Positions 26,731-35,422 of a DNA stretch of 64,000 bases are shown here, one piece after another; within the stretch, counting starts at the first letter, position 1; every line of letters begins with the position of its first letter. Where the stretch lies: assembly GCA_014799805.1 (NCBI GenBank), contig JAAVHJ010000010.1, positions 155,096 to 219,095 on the forward strand, read 5' to 3'. The position numbers and the translations under genes are program-made. The notes under the pieces were generated by a model. The model searched no databases. It was given only the letters and a program-made list of their open reading frames with translations, and was not told the DNA's origin. This DNA comes from Ruminococcus sp. (GTDB lineage: Bacteria > Bacillota > Clostridia > Oscillospirales > Ruminococcaceae).

Positions 26731-27403
26731 AGCCCCAAATTGTCACAATATATTGTGGATTAGAAGGCTCATCTTCAATTTTTAATCTAATTCTGCGAAT
26801 ATTCACATCTACAATTTTATAATCTCCATAATAATTTTCTCCCCAGATATGATTTAAAATACTTGCTCTGTCAAGAGCCGTATTTTTATTATTCATGAAA
26901 TATTCTAAAATCTGATATTCGACTTGTGTCAAATCAATTGGCACACCATTTTTGGCAACTGTCCGACTTTTTAAATTCAACGTAAAAGGTCCTGATTCAA
27001 TTACAGGGCTTTTTTCATCATGAATAAAACTCATACAAACACGTCTGTAAATTGCATCTACTCTGGCAGTTAATTCTGACAGCGAAAAAGGCTTTGTAAT
27101 ATAATCATCTGCACCAATCATTAAACCACTGACTTTATCCATTTCCTGTGTTCTGGCAGTCAGCATAATAATTCCCAGTGTGGAGCTTTTTTCTCTTAAT
27201 TTTTTACAAACAGTAAACCCATCAATTCCAGGCATCATAATATCCAGCAATACAATATCAAAATTGCCGTTTTCGTCCTCAAATTTCTGTAATGCATCTT
27301 CACCGCAATTGACATCAATGACATCATAGCCCGCACGTTTTAAATTAATTACAATGCAATCCCGAATGACATCTTCATCTTCGCATACAAGAATACGTCT
27401 CAT
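26702..27403 (-). CDS. OmpR-family response regulator
   Basis: A 233-residue regulator with a receiver domain (Asp54 in IVLLDIMMPGIDGF as phosphorylation site, conserved Lys in ITKPFSLSEL) and a C-terminal winged helix (about 130-230) of OmpR/PhoB type. aggagg precedes the ATG. It lies between a lipoprotein gene and its kinase on the same strand. Targets cannot be predicted. Confidence 0.93.
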   Translation of the reverse strand: MRRILVCEDEDVIRDCIVINLKRAGYDVIDVNCGEDALQKFEDENGNFDIVLLDIMMPGIDGFTVCKKLREKSSTLGIIMLTARTQEMDKVSGLMIGADDYITKPFSLSELTARVDAIYRRVCMSFIHDEKSPVIESGPFTLNLKSRTVAKNGVPIDLTQVEYQILEYFMNNKNTALDRASILNHIWGENYYGDYKIVDVNIRRIRLKIEDEPSNPQYIVTIWGYGYKWNDKI

Positions 27404-27439
27404 AAAAACTTTGCCCTCCTAACTGATTTTAATCTAATT

Positions 27440-28774
27440 TTAATCTAAAAACTGAAAACATAATAATAAATCTCCGATTGTCAATGACAAGTCTTGATTT
27501 TCTTCTGGTTTTACTAAACAACTTGCTGTGCCTTTGGTATGCAATAACTGATAGCCATTGCCTAAATGGTCATCTCTGTCAGCTTCATCATAAGCCATAT
27601 AAATTCTTAATAAAACTGGCATTTCTTCCTGCCATTCGCCCTGATACACACAGAACTGAATTTCATTTTCCGTTGTATCTTTGATAACAGTTACATGCTC
27701 CTGCCATGATTCGGGCAATAAAAATACATAGCCATCATTGGCATTATAATAACTGCAATATTCTCTGAAAATAATATTATCCTGCATCATCAGCCAGTTT
27801 GTCTGCCGTATCTGTTCAGATTCTGCAACAGTTTCATAACCTGAAAATACAGTCTGCACTGGAATTTCTGGAATATTATCATGGTCAATATCCATGCAGG
27901 ATAATCCAGCACGTCTAACCGTTTCTTCAGCATTTTTTCCACAGCGTTGTAATAAATTTACTAATTGCAATTCTCCCTGTATTTCTTCCAGACATAAAAT
28001 TTCTGTCTGAATATTAGAAGTCCCTGTTGCAGCGTCAATATATAAAGCTGTTCTGCCGTCTGATAAATTTCCATAAATCAACTGATGATAATCCGTATAA
28101 TGGTCAGCAAATCTATATTTATATTCATGATACATGCCATCTTCTGCAAGGCAATATACAGCTGTATAAGCTGGTTCAGATGCACTTACTGCACCTAATA
28201 ATATTAAATCTGGATTTTCGTCTTTGTCAGTCTGGGCAATATCAAATAATGCATAACTATGTTTTAGGGTCTGTTCTAAATAATGATTTTCATAGGCATA
28301 CACAGAAATATATTTTTCTGATTGATTCGCTGTGCTATAGCCAACAATAAGATTCATTTTTTCACTGTTGCCTAATTTAGAAATCACAACTTTTTCAATT
28401 TCTGAACCCTCTGCTTCTCTGTCGCAAATAGATTGCCAATGATTATCTATTTTATCTAAAATATTAATTCTCAGACCGCTTTCAGTTGCTGGCATATTAT
28501 TTTTTTCATAAAAAACAATTGCTTCATCACTTTCATCAGCATCAATATCTGAAATAATAAATGCAGATAAATAACTTCCGCTTTTGGGATATTTTAACCT
28601 GATTCCCGTGCCAACAGTCTCTTGCAAAGCCTGATAAATCTGTTCCTGTTCACCGCTTAATTTTGGCGGTGTTAACATCGTATCTACATTAATGCCAATC
28701 GAACAACCTGTACAGAACCACAAAAACAAACATAAAAATCCAAATTTTCTATACTCTTTCAGCAATTGGAACAT
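27440..28774 (-). CDS. Putative lipoprotein upstream of the two-component system
   Basis: A 444-residue protein with a hydrophobic N-terminus (12-23) ending in CTGC; Cys24 is a plausible lipidation site, although Cys at -3 is atypical. Most of the rest is beta-rich with repeated segments such as FIISDIDADESDEAIVFY and LSCMDIDHDNIPEIPVQ that resemble FG-GAP/VCBS calcium-loop repeats. I recognise no enzyme. It may be an extracytoplasmic accessory of the kinase encoded two genes on. It overlaps citrate synthase by 26 bases. Confidence 0.65.
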   Translation of the reverse strand: MFQLLKEYRKFGFLCLFLWFCTGCSIGINVDTMLTPPKLSGEQEQIYQALQETVGTGIRLKYPKSGSYLSAFIISDIDADESDEAIVFYEKNNMPATESGLRINILDKIDNHWQSICDREAEGSEIEKVVISKLGNSEKMNLIVGYSTANQSEKYISVYAYENHYLEQTLKHSYALFDIAQTDKDENPDLILLGAVSASEPAYTAVYCLAEDGMYHEYKYRFADHYTDYHQLIYGNLSDGRTALYIDAATGTSNIQTEILCLEEIQGELQLVNLLQRCGKNAEETVRRAGLSCMDIDHDNIPEIPVQTVFSGYETVAESEQIRQTNWLMMQDNIIFREYCSYYNANDGYVFLLPESWQEHVTVIKDTTENEIQFCVYQGEWQEEMPVLLRIYMAYDEADRDDHLGNGYQLLHTKGTASCLVKPEENQDLSLTIGDLLLCFQFLD

Positions 28775-30110
28775 ACTGCTTTTTCTTAGGCAAAGCTTTA
28801 TAGGCTGGACGAATAATTCTTCCGCCAGTCAGTAATTCTTCCATACGATGTGCAGACCAACCTGCCATACGTGACACAGCAAATAATGGCGTGTATAAAT
28901 CTTCTGGAATTTTCAGCATTCTATATACCAAACCAGAATACATATCCACATTGGCACAAACTGTTTTTTCAATGCCCCGTTCTTGTTTCATTAAAACTGG
29001 TGTTAATCTTTCTATCATATCTAATAAATGAAATTCTGCTTCAATTTCTTTGCCTTCTGCAAGTTTAAATGCTTTTTTCTTTAAAATAACAGCTCTTGGG
29101 TCAGAAAGTGTATAAACTGCATGTCCCATGCCGTAAATTAAGCCACTGCCGTCGCCTGCTTGTTTATTTAAAATTTTCTTAATATAATCTGCAACTTCGC
29201 CCTCATTATCCCAATGTTTAATATTTGCTTTGAAATCTTCTAACATAGCAGAAACTTTAATATTTGCACCGCCATGCTTTGAGCCTTTTAATGCACATAC
29301 TGCCGAAGAATAAGCAGAATATGCATCTGTTCCCGAAGAAGTTAATACCCTGCATGTAAATGTAGAATTATTACCGCCACCATGTTCAGCATGCAGCATT
29401 AATAAGCAATCTAATAATTGTGCTTCTTCCTGTGTATAGTTTCTATCTGGTCTAAGCATAGATAAAATCGTTTCTGCTGTGCTTTCATTTGGTCTTAATG
29501 GGTGCATAAACAATGTCTGATTATCAAAATGTTTACGCTTTACTTGATAGGCATTTACCATAATAATTGGCAATTTGGCAATTAAATTAATCGCTGTTTT
29601 TAATTCCTGTTCTAAATTTGTCTGTTCACATTCTGATTCATAATAAGAATATAATGCTAAAATAGACCTTGCTAATTTATTCATAATATTCTGTGATGGA
29701 GCTTTCATCATCATATCTACTACAAATCCAGAGGGTAATTCTCTATGCATGGATAAATAATGATGAAATGCATCTAATTCATCTTTTGTCGGCAATTTAC
29801 CAAATAATAATAAATACGCTGTTTCCTCATAGCCGAAACGATTTTCTTTTTCAGCATTGCGTACTAAATCATAGATAGTATATCCTCTATAAATTAATTC
29901 CCCTGGAATCGGTTCAACTTCGCCCTCATTGACAAGATACCCATGTACATTACAAATATTTGTAATTCCTGCCAGAACGCCTGTGCCGTCACTTCTACGC
30001 AAACCTCGTTTTATATGAAATTTATGATATAATTGCTGGTCAATCACGGAATTTTTTTTCAATTCCTCGCATAAATTTTGCATATCAGCATTTGAAAATA
30101 TTTTACTCAT
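28749..30110 (-). CDS. Citrate synthase
   Basis: A 453-residue citrate synthase, condensing oxaloacetate and acetyl-CoA. It has the catalytic His regions HAEHGGGNNS and GMGHAVYTLSDPR and the catalytic Asp in NVDMYSGLVY, as well as GELIYRGYTIYDL near the N-terminus. The length, slightly over the common 430, is due to an N-terminal extension. No other TCA-cycle gene is nearby; in such anaerobes it usually supports glutamate synthesis, a general inference. It has its own strong promoter. Confidence 0.93.
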   Translation of the reverse strand: MSKIFSNADMQNLCEELKKNSVIDQQLYHKFHIKRGLRRSDGTGVLAGITNICNVHGYLVNEGEVEPIPGELIYRGYTIYDLVRNAEKENRFGYEETAYLLLFGKLPTKDELDAFHHYLSMHRELPSGFVVDMMMKAPSQNIMNKLARSILALYSYYESECEQTNLEQELKTAINLIAKLPIIMVNAYQVKRKHFDNQTLFMHPLRPNESTAETILSMLRPDRNYTQEEAQLLDCLLMLHAEHGGGNNSTFTCRVLTSSGTDAYSAYSSAVCALKGSKHGGANIKVSAMLEDFKANIKHWDNEGEVADYIKKILNKQAGDGSGLIYGMGHAVYTLSDPRAVILKKKAFKLAEGKEIEAEFHLLDMIERLTPVLMKQERGIEKTVCANVDMYSGLVYRMLKIPEDLYTPLFAVSRMAGWSAHRMEELLTGGRIIRPAYKALPKKKQYVPIAERV

Positions 30111-30153
30111 GAAATTTTGCCTCCTTTGATTTTATTAATTTTATTGCATACTC

Positions 30154-30182
30154 ATTATAACATTTTTTTAATGGCAAGTCAA
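30154..30182 (-). promoter_or_regulatory. Promoter of the citrate synthase operon
   Basis: On the minus strand TTGACT (30182-30177) and TATAAT (30159-30154) are 17 bases apart, about 44 bases ahead of the start codon. Confidence 0.82.
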
Positions 30183-30229
30183 GAGTAACATAACGAAATT
30201 ACAAAAACCGAATCAGGAGGATTTTTTCC

Positions 30230-31261
30230 ATGAAAAAGAAATTTTGTATTTACAGCATATTATGCTTAGTATTTACTGCAATGCCCTTAATTCCTGCCAT
30301 GATGATTTCGCCGAAAACTTCTGCACAGGAGAAATCTAATACAGAGATTTCAGAAACTTCAGAAAATCCAGAAAACTCTACAGAACAAGATAATTCTAAT
30401 ATAGAAAATTTAGAAAATCAAGTTTATCATGTATTAGACATTGCTAGTAATGAAATTTTAGAAGTTTCTGTCCGTGATTATATCATTGGTGCAGTCGGAG
30501 CAGAAATGCCTGTTTCTTTTGAAACCGAAGCATTAAAAGCACAAGCTGTTGCAGCACATACTTATGCAGAACGACAAGTTATTTTAGCAGAAAATCGTCC
30601 TGACTTAAACGGTGCTGATTTTTCAAACGACCCTGAACAATATCAAGCTTTTTATACAACTGAACAATTACAAGAACTTTATGGCGATAATTTTAATGCT
30701 TACTATGGAAAGCTTTGTGATGTCGTTGATGCTGTTTTGCCAGAAATTTTATTTTACGACAATGAGCCAATTATCGCCGCATTTCATGCAATGTCCAGTG
30801 GCAAAACAGAATCTGCCCAAAATGTCTGGGGGAGTGAAGTAGCCTATTTACAATCCGTTGATAGTAGCTCTGATATATCTGCACCAAAATATCAACAAGA
30901 AATTTCTTATTCTCCAGAACAAGTGCAAGAATTATTAACTTCTGCACATACTGGCTTAATACTGGGTACAGATACAGAACATTGGTTCGGAGAGCCAACC
31001 TATTCCGATGCGGGAACAGTTCTGCAAATTCCTGTTGGCACAAGCATTTTTACGGGACAAGAATTAAGAACTATATTTTCTTTGCGTTCTGCTTGTTTTG
31101 AAATTAGTTACCAAGATAAAAATTTTATTTTCACAACCAAAGGCTATGGGCATGGTGTCGGCTTAAGCCAATACGGAGCGAATGCAATGGCTCTACAAGG
31201 ACTTACCTATAGGGAAATCTTGGCTTATTATTATCCTGATACCATTTTGAAAACTGTTTAA
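30230..31261 (+). CDS. spoIID: Stage II sporulation protein D
   Basis: A 343-residue SpoIID, the lytic transglycosylase that trims septal peptidoglycan for engulfment. It has an N-terminal membrane anchor (about 5-25), a low-complexity acidic spacer (33-65), the catalytic Glu92 in GAEMP, the AVAAHTYA helix, HAMSSGKTES and the C-terminal GHGVGLSQYGANAMA ... YREILAYYYP. aggagga precedes the ATG. It stands alone on the plus strand. Partner spoIIM or spoIIP are not in the window. Confidence 0.93.
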   Translation: MKKKFCIYSILCLVFTAMPLIPAMMISPKTSAQEKSNTEISETSENPENSTEQDNSNIENLENQVYHVLDIASNEILEVSVRDYIIGAVGAEMPVSFETEALKAQAVAAHTYAERQVILAENRPDLNGADFSNDPEQYQAFYTTEQLQELYGDNFNAYYGKLCDVVDAVLPEILFYDNEPIIAAFHAMSSGKTESAQNVWGSEVAYLQSVDSSSDISAPKYQQEISYSPEQVQELLTSAHTGLILGTDTEHWFGEPTYSDAGTVLQIPVGTSIFTGQELRTIFSLRSACFEISYQDKNFIFTTKGYGHGVGLSQYGANAMALQGLTYREILAYYYPDTILKTV

Positions 31262-31336
31262 TTTAACTGTTACTATTATAGCATAAATCCTGTTCAAAAA
31301 TTTTATAACTAGAAAATTTATTTTCTAAAAAAAATG

Positions 31337-31356
31337 CCCACTAGAAAACTAGTGGG
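31337..31356 (-). terminator. Hairpin terminator beside the CRISPR relic
   Basis: cccactag (31337-31344) and ctagtggg (31349-31356) form a perfect stem with an aaaa loop. On the minus strand it is followed by catttttttt. It would end a minus-strand transcript coming from the repeat array. Confidence 0.75.
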
Positions 31357-31485
31357 ACTTACCCCCGCACATGCGGGGAAAAATTTTCCTGTGGCGGACA
31401 CCCCCGCACATGCGGGGAAGAGATTGAAAAATATAAAGAAGTTCAAACAGTATTAAGGATCACCCCCGCACATGCGGGGAAGAGA
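31357..31485 (-). CRISPR. Degenerate three-repeat type I-E CRISPR relic without cas genes
   Basis: Three copies of a GC-rich core, acccccgcacatgcggggaa, begin at 31361, 31400 and 31462 in otherwise AT-rich DNA. The copy at 31458-31485, read on the minus strand, ends cgggggtgatcc and matches the typical 28-base type I-E repeat. The second copy is one period of 62 away, leaving a 34-base spacer (31424-31457). The third follows after only about 11 bases and its outer bases have drifted. No cas gene is in the window. The orientation implies a leader at the higher coordinate and the terminator at 31337. Confidence 0.75.
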
Positions 31486-31556
31486 CTAATCCCGATCCAA
31501 TAAAGGCAAGTGTAGAATCCGCCAGCACAGCGTTCAAAATTTTTTTCTCCTTTCTC

Positions 31557-31585
31557 TTGACTTTTTTTATAAACCATGGTATACT
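31557..31585 (+). promoter_or_regulatory. Promoter upstream of the small ribbon-helix-helix-like gene
   Basis: TTGACT (31557-31562) and TATACT (31580-31585) are 17 bases apart. Between it and the gene are two similar elements beginning gtttac (31622 and 31666) with a following atata, possible operator half-sites. Confidence 0.65.
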
Positions 31586-31712
31586 AACAATATAATCTTG
31601 ATTACAGTATTATTATAACACGTTTACCCATATAAGTCAAGTTAAATTATACACAAATATATAATGTTTACTTATATGTAATTTGTTTAAAATTGACGAA
31701 GGAGTTGTTTTT

Positions 31713-31919
31713 ATGTCACAAACTGAAGCACAACGCAAAGCTAAAGCTAAATATGATGCTAAAACTTATAAGTCGATAGCTTGCAAGTGCAAGTTATCGG
31801 ACTATAGCAAGTTTCAAGCTTATGCAAGTAGTCAAAACATTTTAAGCATGAGTTCTCTTTTGCGCAGGTGCGTTATGTACTGCATTGAAAATAACATCGA
31901 CTTACGAAAAACTGATTAA
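31713..31919 (+). CDS. Small DNA-binding-like protein (ribbon-helix-helix type)
   Basis: A 68-residue basic protein. Residues about 20-62 (YKSIACKCKLSDYSKFQAYA followed by two short helices) fit a ribbon-helix-helix fold as in plasmid repressors and antitoxins: a beta strand, then two helices. The ATG at 31713 lies nine bases after gaagga-g; the in-frame TTG at 31683 has no site. No toxin partner adjoins it. Two repeated gtttac elements in its leader may be autoregulatory sites. The annotation is structural inference only. Confidence 0.6.
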   Translation: MSQTEAQRKAKAKYDAKTYKSIACKCKLSDYSKFQAYASSQNILSMSSLLRRCVMYCIENNIDLRKTD

Positions 31920-31929
31920 CATAAAAAAA

Positions 31930-31945
31930 TGTTCCACGTGGAACA
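31930..31945. promoter_or_regulatory. parS site, 11 bases after the small RHH gene
   Basis: The exact 16-base palindrome tgttccacgtggaaca. It lies between convergent genes ending at 31919 and 31958 and is flanked by an A run and a T run, so it also looks like a bidirectional terminator. Confidence 0.85.
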
Positions 31946-31957
31946 TTTTTTTCTTTG

Positions 31958-32176
31958 TTACTTTAATTTCCCTGTATTTCGCAAATATCGGACAACTGCT
32001 TCCTCAATTGCAGGATATACTGGCTCTAAACTTTCTGGAATGATAATATCCTGTGTTGATGCATCATACATAAATACAACAGGTTTTCCCTGATATGTCC
32101 CGACAACGCCATGAAGGATATTTCCTTTTTCTTCCAGAGTTCCAGGAATAACGTCAAAATGTAAATTATGATTCAT
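31958..32176 (-). CDS. Small conserved-looking protein of unknown function
   Basis: A 72-residue soluble protein, predicted mixed alpha-beta, with no signal peptide or membrane segment. I do not recognise it. Support for it being real: a good aaggag site, a promoter with ideal spacing (32211-32239) and a parS/terminator-type palindrome after its stop. It contains VVGTYQGKPVVFMYD followed by a C-terminal helix. Confidence 0.65.
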   Translation of the reverse strand: MNHNLHFDVIPGTLEEKGNILHGVVGTYQGKPVVFMYDASTQDIIIPESLEPVYPAIEEAVVRYLRNTGKLK

Positions 32177-32210
32177 ATTTTCAGCTCCTTTCTAAATTTT
32201 AATATTCATT

Positions 32211-32239
32211 ATTATAGCATATTTTTTAAGCAATTACAA
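32211..32239 (-). promoter_or_regulatory. Promoter of the small unknown gene, part of a promoter-parS module
   Basis: On the minus strand TTGTAA (32239-32234) and TATAAT (32216-32211) are 17 bases apart with tgc before the -10. The segment from here to the parS site at 32254 is closely similar to 36722-36783. Confidence 0.78.
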
Positions 32240-32253
32240 GCCTAATAAAAAAA

Positions 32254-32269
32254 TGTTCCACGTGGAACA
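32254..32269. promoter_or_regulatory. parS site, 29 bases after the MATE gene
   Basis: Exact tgttccacgtggaaca with seven A before and seven T after. It lies downstream of the MATE stop at 32298 (minus strand) and upstream of the next promoter. Confidence 0.85.
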
Positions 32270-32297
32270 TTTTTTTAATAATAATCTGAAAACAATA

Positions 32298-33659
32298 TTA
32301 TATTATTTTGTCACGAATTTTTTTCATCAACATAACAGAAATCAAACAGCTTATGCCCTCAGCAATGATAAATGTTATCCATACAAGCCATGTTCTATTA
32401 AGATTATCGCCAACAATACAAGAAAATAACCATGCAATTGGCAATACAAATAAAAATTGTCTGCATATAGATATAATTAAAGATTCTTTTCCGCTTTCGA
32501 GTGCTTGAAAAATTCCTTGATAGGCAATATTTACACCTGCAAATACAAAGCTGATAGAAATCACACGCATTGCACTAGAGCAAATTGCTTTTGTTCCGCC
32601 TGACAATCCAAATGGCTCTAGCAATGCCCCTGCAAATAATTCCATTAACACAGTTCCAATCAGCATGATTACAATTGTATATAGCAAACCATATTTTATT
32701 CCCTCTTGCATTCTCTGTTTATTTCTACTGCCATAGCTGAAAGAAATAACTGGCGTAATTGCATCACGCAGACCAAATCCAGCAAATAAAACAAACTGCT
32801 GTATTTTATAATAAATTCCATAGGCTGTCACAACAGATTCATCAATTCTCCCCAGAATTAAATTTAATCCGTAAGTCATCACTGACATCAAAGCCTGTGC
32901 AATAATGGCAGGAATACCAATTGCATAAATTTTTTTGATAACAGACAATGACGGACGTATATATACAAAACTATTCTGAATATCCTTATTCTTTTTGATA
33001 TGAAAAACAAATGCTAATAGCAAAGAAACAAATTGACCAATGACTGTGGCATAAGCTGCACCTTTTACGCCGAAAGCAGGAAGTCCAAACCAGCCATATA
33101 TGAAAATTGGGTCTAATATCATGTTGACAACAGCTCCGACAACCTGTGCAATGGTAGAATAAATCGAATTTCCCAAAGCTTGTAATAATTTTTCAAATAT
33201 CGAAAAAAATACAATCCCAAATGAAGCAACACAGCATATGCGAAGATAACTAATTGCCATATCTATGACTAATAAATTATTCGTCTGACTAGTGATATAT
33301 ATTTTTACACCAAATATGCCAAATAAAAGAAATACTAAATAAATAATACCAGCCATAAAAATAGCATTTCCAGTTGCCAAGCTTGCTTGCTTTTTATTTT
33401 TCTGACCAAGTTGCATAGAAACAACTGCCCCCATGCCTACCCCTGTTCCGATTGCAATTGCAATCATAAGCATTTGCACTGGAAACGCAAGCGTCAAGGC
33501 ATTTAAAGCATCTTCACCAACTTCTTCAATTTTGCCTACAAATGCACTGTCTACAATATTATAAACAGCTTGTAACATCATAGATATTATCATAGGAATT
33601 CCCATAAAAATTATCAATTTGCTGACTGGCATATCTGCCATTTTGTTAGTTTTGTTCAT
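32298..33659 (-). CDS. MATE family efflux transporter
   Basis: A 453-residue protein with 12 hydrophobic segments in two related halves, as in MATE Na+- or H+-coupled drug exporters. Family features include the early SKLIIFMGIPMIISMMLQAVYNIVDS segment and GVGMGAVVSMQLGQKN. The ATG at 33659 has a modest agagag site. It follows a TetR-type repressor gene on the same strand, separated by a terminator, so regulation by that TetR is possible but indirect. Substrate unknown. Confidence 0.92.
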   Translation of the reverse strand: MNKTNKMADMPVSKLIIFMGIPMIISMMLQAVYNIVDSAFVGKIEEVGEDALNALTLAFPVQMLMIAIAIGTGVGMGAVVSMQLGQKNKKQASLATGNAIFMAGIIYLVFLLFGIFGVKIYITSQTNNLLVIDMAISYLRICCVASFGIVFFSIFEKLLQALGNSIYSTIAQVVGAVVNMILDPIFIYGWFGLPAFGVKGAAYATVIGQFVSLLLAFVFHIKKNKDIQNSFVYIRPSLSVIKKIYAIGIPAIIAQALMSVMTYGLNLILGRIDESVVTAYGIYYKIQQFVLFAGFGLRDAITPVISFSYGSRNKQRMQEGIKYGLLYTIVIMLIGTVLMELFAGALLEPFGLSGGTKAICSSAMRVISISFVFAGVNIAYQGIFQALESGKESLIISICRQFLFVLPIAWLFSCIVGDNLNRTWLVWITFIIAEGISCLISVMLMKKIRDKII

Positions 33660-33680
33660 ATTATCTACTCTCTTTCTGTA

Positions 33681-33722
33681 AAATAAAAAAATAAGCGTAA
33701 ATCCATTATCTGGATTTACGCT
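33681..33722 (-). terminator. Terminator between the TetR gene and the MATE gene
   Basis: agcgtaaatcca (33694-33705) and tggatttacgct (33711-33722) form a perfect 12-bp stem, followed by a T-rich stretch on the minus strand. The MATE promoter must then lie in or after it. Confidence 0.88.
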
Positions 33723-33745
33723 TTCTGCTACTCGATAGTTTTATT

Positions 33746-34348
33746 TTAGCACAAATTTTTGAAATTGTCAAGATTAAAAATACATTTTTTCATAATATTT
33801 ATTATTTTCTCTATTGTTTCATTGCAATCATTTTCAATCCATTCCATAATGATAGCAATAAGTCCGTTTACATAAAATTTTATAATATAAAGTCGTTCGC
33901 TTTCAGGATAGTTAAAACATGCAAGAATAGGATTAAAAATATGTTCAAACATCTTGCTGAAAGATTCCCTAGTATTAAATATAGATTCCTGTGATACTGC
34001 TGTTTTAAAAAGTTTGCTATGCTCACTCACAAATTGAAGATATGGCTTTAAATAATCATCTTTGATAAAAATAAGATTTTCAGGAGAATTATTTTTCATT
34101 TCTGTAACAGAAAAATTTTGAAAATCTTTAAAATAGCTTAGAAATTTTTTATGAATATTTAATATACTTTCATCAAGCAATTCTCTTGTATTTTGATAGT
34201 GAAGATAAAAAGTAGAACGATTGACTCCTGCTTTCTCACATATTTCTTTTATAGTAATATATTCAAAATCTTTTTTTTCTAAAATTGCAAGCAAAGCTTG
34301 ATTCATTTTCAGAGCTGTATTAAAATATTTGCTTTCTGATTTATTCAA
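33746..34348 (-). CDS. TetR-family transcriptional regulator
   Basis: A 200-residue regulator. The N-terminal helix-turn-helix shows FEYITIKEICEKAGVNRSTF with LHYQNTRELLDE following, the pattern of the TetR DNA-binding domain. The C-terminal ligand domain is unlike others I know. The start is TTG at 34348, five bases after ggaaggtga; the site overlaps the previous stop. It is the last gene of a three-gene set with two membrane proteins and likely controls them or the MATE pump. Confidence 0.88.
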   Translation of the reverse strand: MNKSESKYFNTALKMNQALLAILEKKDFEYITIKEICEKAGVNRSTFYLHYQNTRELLDESILNIHKKFLSYFKDFQNFSVTEMKNNSPENLIFIKDDYLKPYLQFVSEHSKLFKTAVSQESIFNTRESFSKMFEHIFNPILACFNYPESERLYIIKFYVNGLIAIIMEWIENDCNETIEKIINIMKKCIFNLDNFKNLC

Positions 34349-34353
34349 CTATT

Positions 34354-34965
34354 TCACCTTCCTTTTCTGCATTTTATCATGGAAAGACCAAAAAACAGAA
34401 TGATTACAACTGCAAACGCTCCAGAAATTATTTCCATATTTCTTGCATAACTTGTTTTAATATCGCCAAATGTTCCAAGCATAGGGCATTCCAGCGAAAA
34501 CATAGAACCAATACTACTTGCGACTGCAATATTACGCAAAATAATTAATTGGCAATTTTTTGTTTTATTTGCTTTTATAATATTAATAATTGAAATTGTC
34601 ATTTGATAAAAAGTATAAGTCGCTATTGTAATAATAATAATGATATGATAAATAGTAGTTCTTTTTTCTGCAATGCTTAAACAAATAATGCCTGACATGG
34701 CAATCGCAAGAAAAATCATAGCAATGCCATTATAAATTAAAATATTTTTATTTTTTGAAGCAATCACACTGAAACGCATCAAAGCAAGTATGATGTAATA
34801 GACAAACATAGTAATATGCCATGGTGATTGGTAAACAAAAGCAAGGACTACTTGAAACAAACTGTACAAGAAATTCCAGCCCATACTGAATGAAGTTGTG
34901 ACAAGTAGTCTGAAAATGCTATCACTTGTTAATTTATCCCATAAAGTATTATTTTTAATCTTCAC
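34354..34965 (-). CDS. Membrane protein of unknown function, linked to a TetR gene
   Basis: About 203 residues with five or six hydrophobic segments and no recognised motif. The frame continues upstream to 35028 inside the previous gene. I favour the GTG at 34965, which overlaps that gene's end and suggests coupling, but the binding site is weak. With the small membrane protein before it and TetR after it, it may form a regulated membrane system. Confidence 0.65.
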   Translation of the reverse strand: MKIKNNTLWDKLTSDSIFRLLVTTSFSMGWNFLYSLFQVVLAFVYQSPWHITMFVYYIILALMRFSVIASKNKNILIYNGIAMIFLAIAMSGIICLSIAEKRTTIYHIIIIITIATYTFYQMTISIINIIKANKTKNCQLIILRNIAVASSIGSMFSLECPMLGTFGDIKTSYARNMEIISGAFAVVIILFFGLSMIKCRKGR

Positions 34966-35314
34966 TTTCGGCAATATCTTTTGCAAGCTCCATAATTTCA
35001 AAAGCATATTTCTGTTTGTTTTTTTCAAGTTTTTTCTTATAAATAGGGTAATTTACCCCTGCACCAATCATGCCTAGTATGCCTAAAATAATTCCAGCAA
35101 TCATGAAAACAGTAGAACCGTCACCAATTACTTTCATAGAGAGGCACATGCCCACTCCCATTACAAGTGCGGAAATAATACCAAGTGTGTAAGTAAATAC
35201 AGTTGCAGGCATTTTTGCTTTTGCATCAAGTCTTTTCAGTCTTAATATTTTTGATGTGTCTTTAGGTGCGTATTCACTCGCTAGTGTTTGTGCATAAATC
35301 TTATCTGTGTTCAT
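34955..35314 (-). CDS. Small two-helix membrane protein, clostridial type
   Basis: A 119-residue protein with two hydrophobic helices (about 38-60 and 66-88) between charged ends. The sequence NEYAPKDTSKI-like start (here SEYAPKDTSKILRLKRLDAK) is recurrent in clostridia. Some homologues carry the label dihydropteridine reductase, which the sequence does not support: no nucleotide-binding motif is visible. An aaaggagg site precedes the ATG by 10 bases. Function unknown. Confidence 0.75.
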   Translation of the reverse strand: MNTDKIYAQTLASEYAPKDTSKILRLKRLDAKAKMPATVFTYTLGIISALVMGVGMCLSMKVIGDGSTVFMIAGIILGILGMIGAGVNYPIYKKKLEKNKQKYAFEIMELAKDIAESED

Positions 35315-35319
35315 AATAA

Positions 35320-35369
35320 TTGAACCTCCTTTTCTTGATAATTCTATTATATCAGAAAAGGAGATTCAA
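35320..35369. repeat. Inverted repeat over the ribosome binding site and -10 region
   Basis: ttgaacctccttttct (35320-35335) is repeated inverted as agaaaaggagattcaa (35354-35369) with one mismatch. It contains the ribosome binding site of the minus-strand membrane gene and brackets a TATAAT-like -10. It could be a repressor operator or a hairpin. Confidence 0.6.
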
Positions 35370-35422
35370 TGGAACAACAAGAAATCTATTTTATGTTGAT
35401 TTCAGAATTTTATTACAATATT

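Noticed and set aside
34955..35314. Label dihydropteridine reductase for the small membrane protein
   Set aside because: There is no nucleotide-binding or catalytic motif, only two membrane helices.
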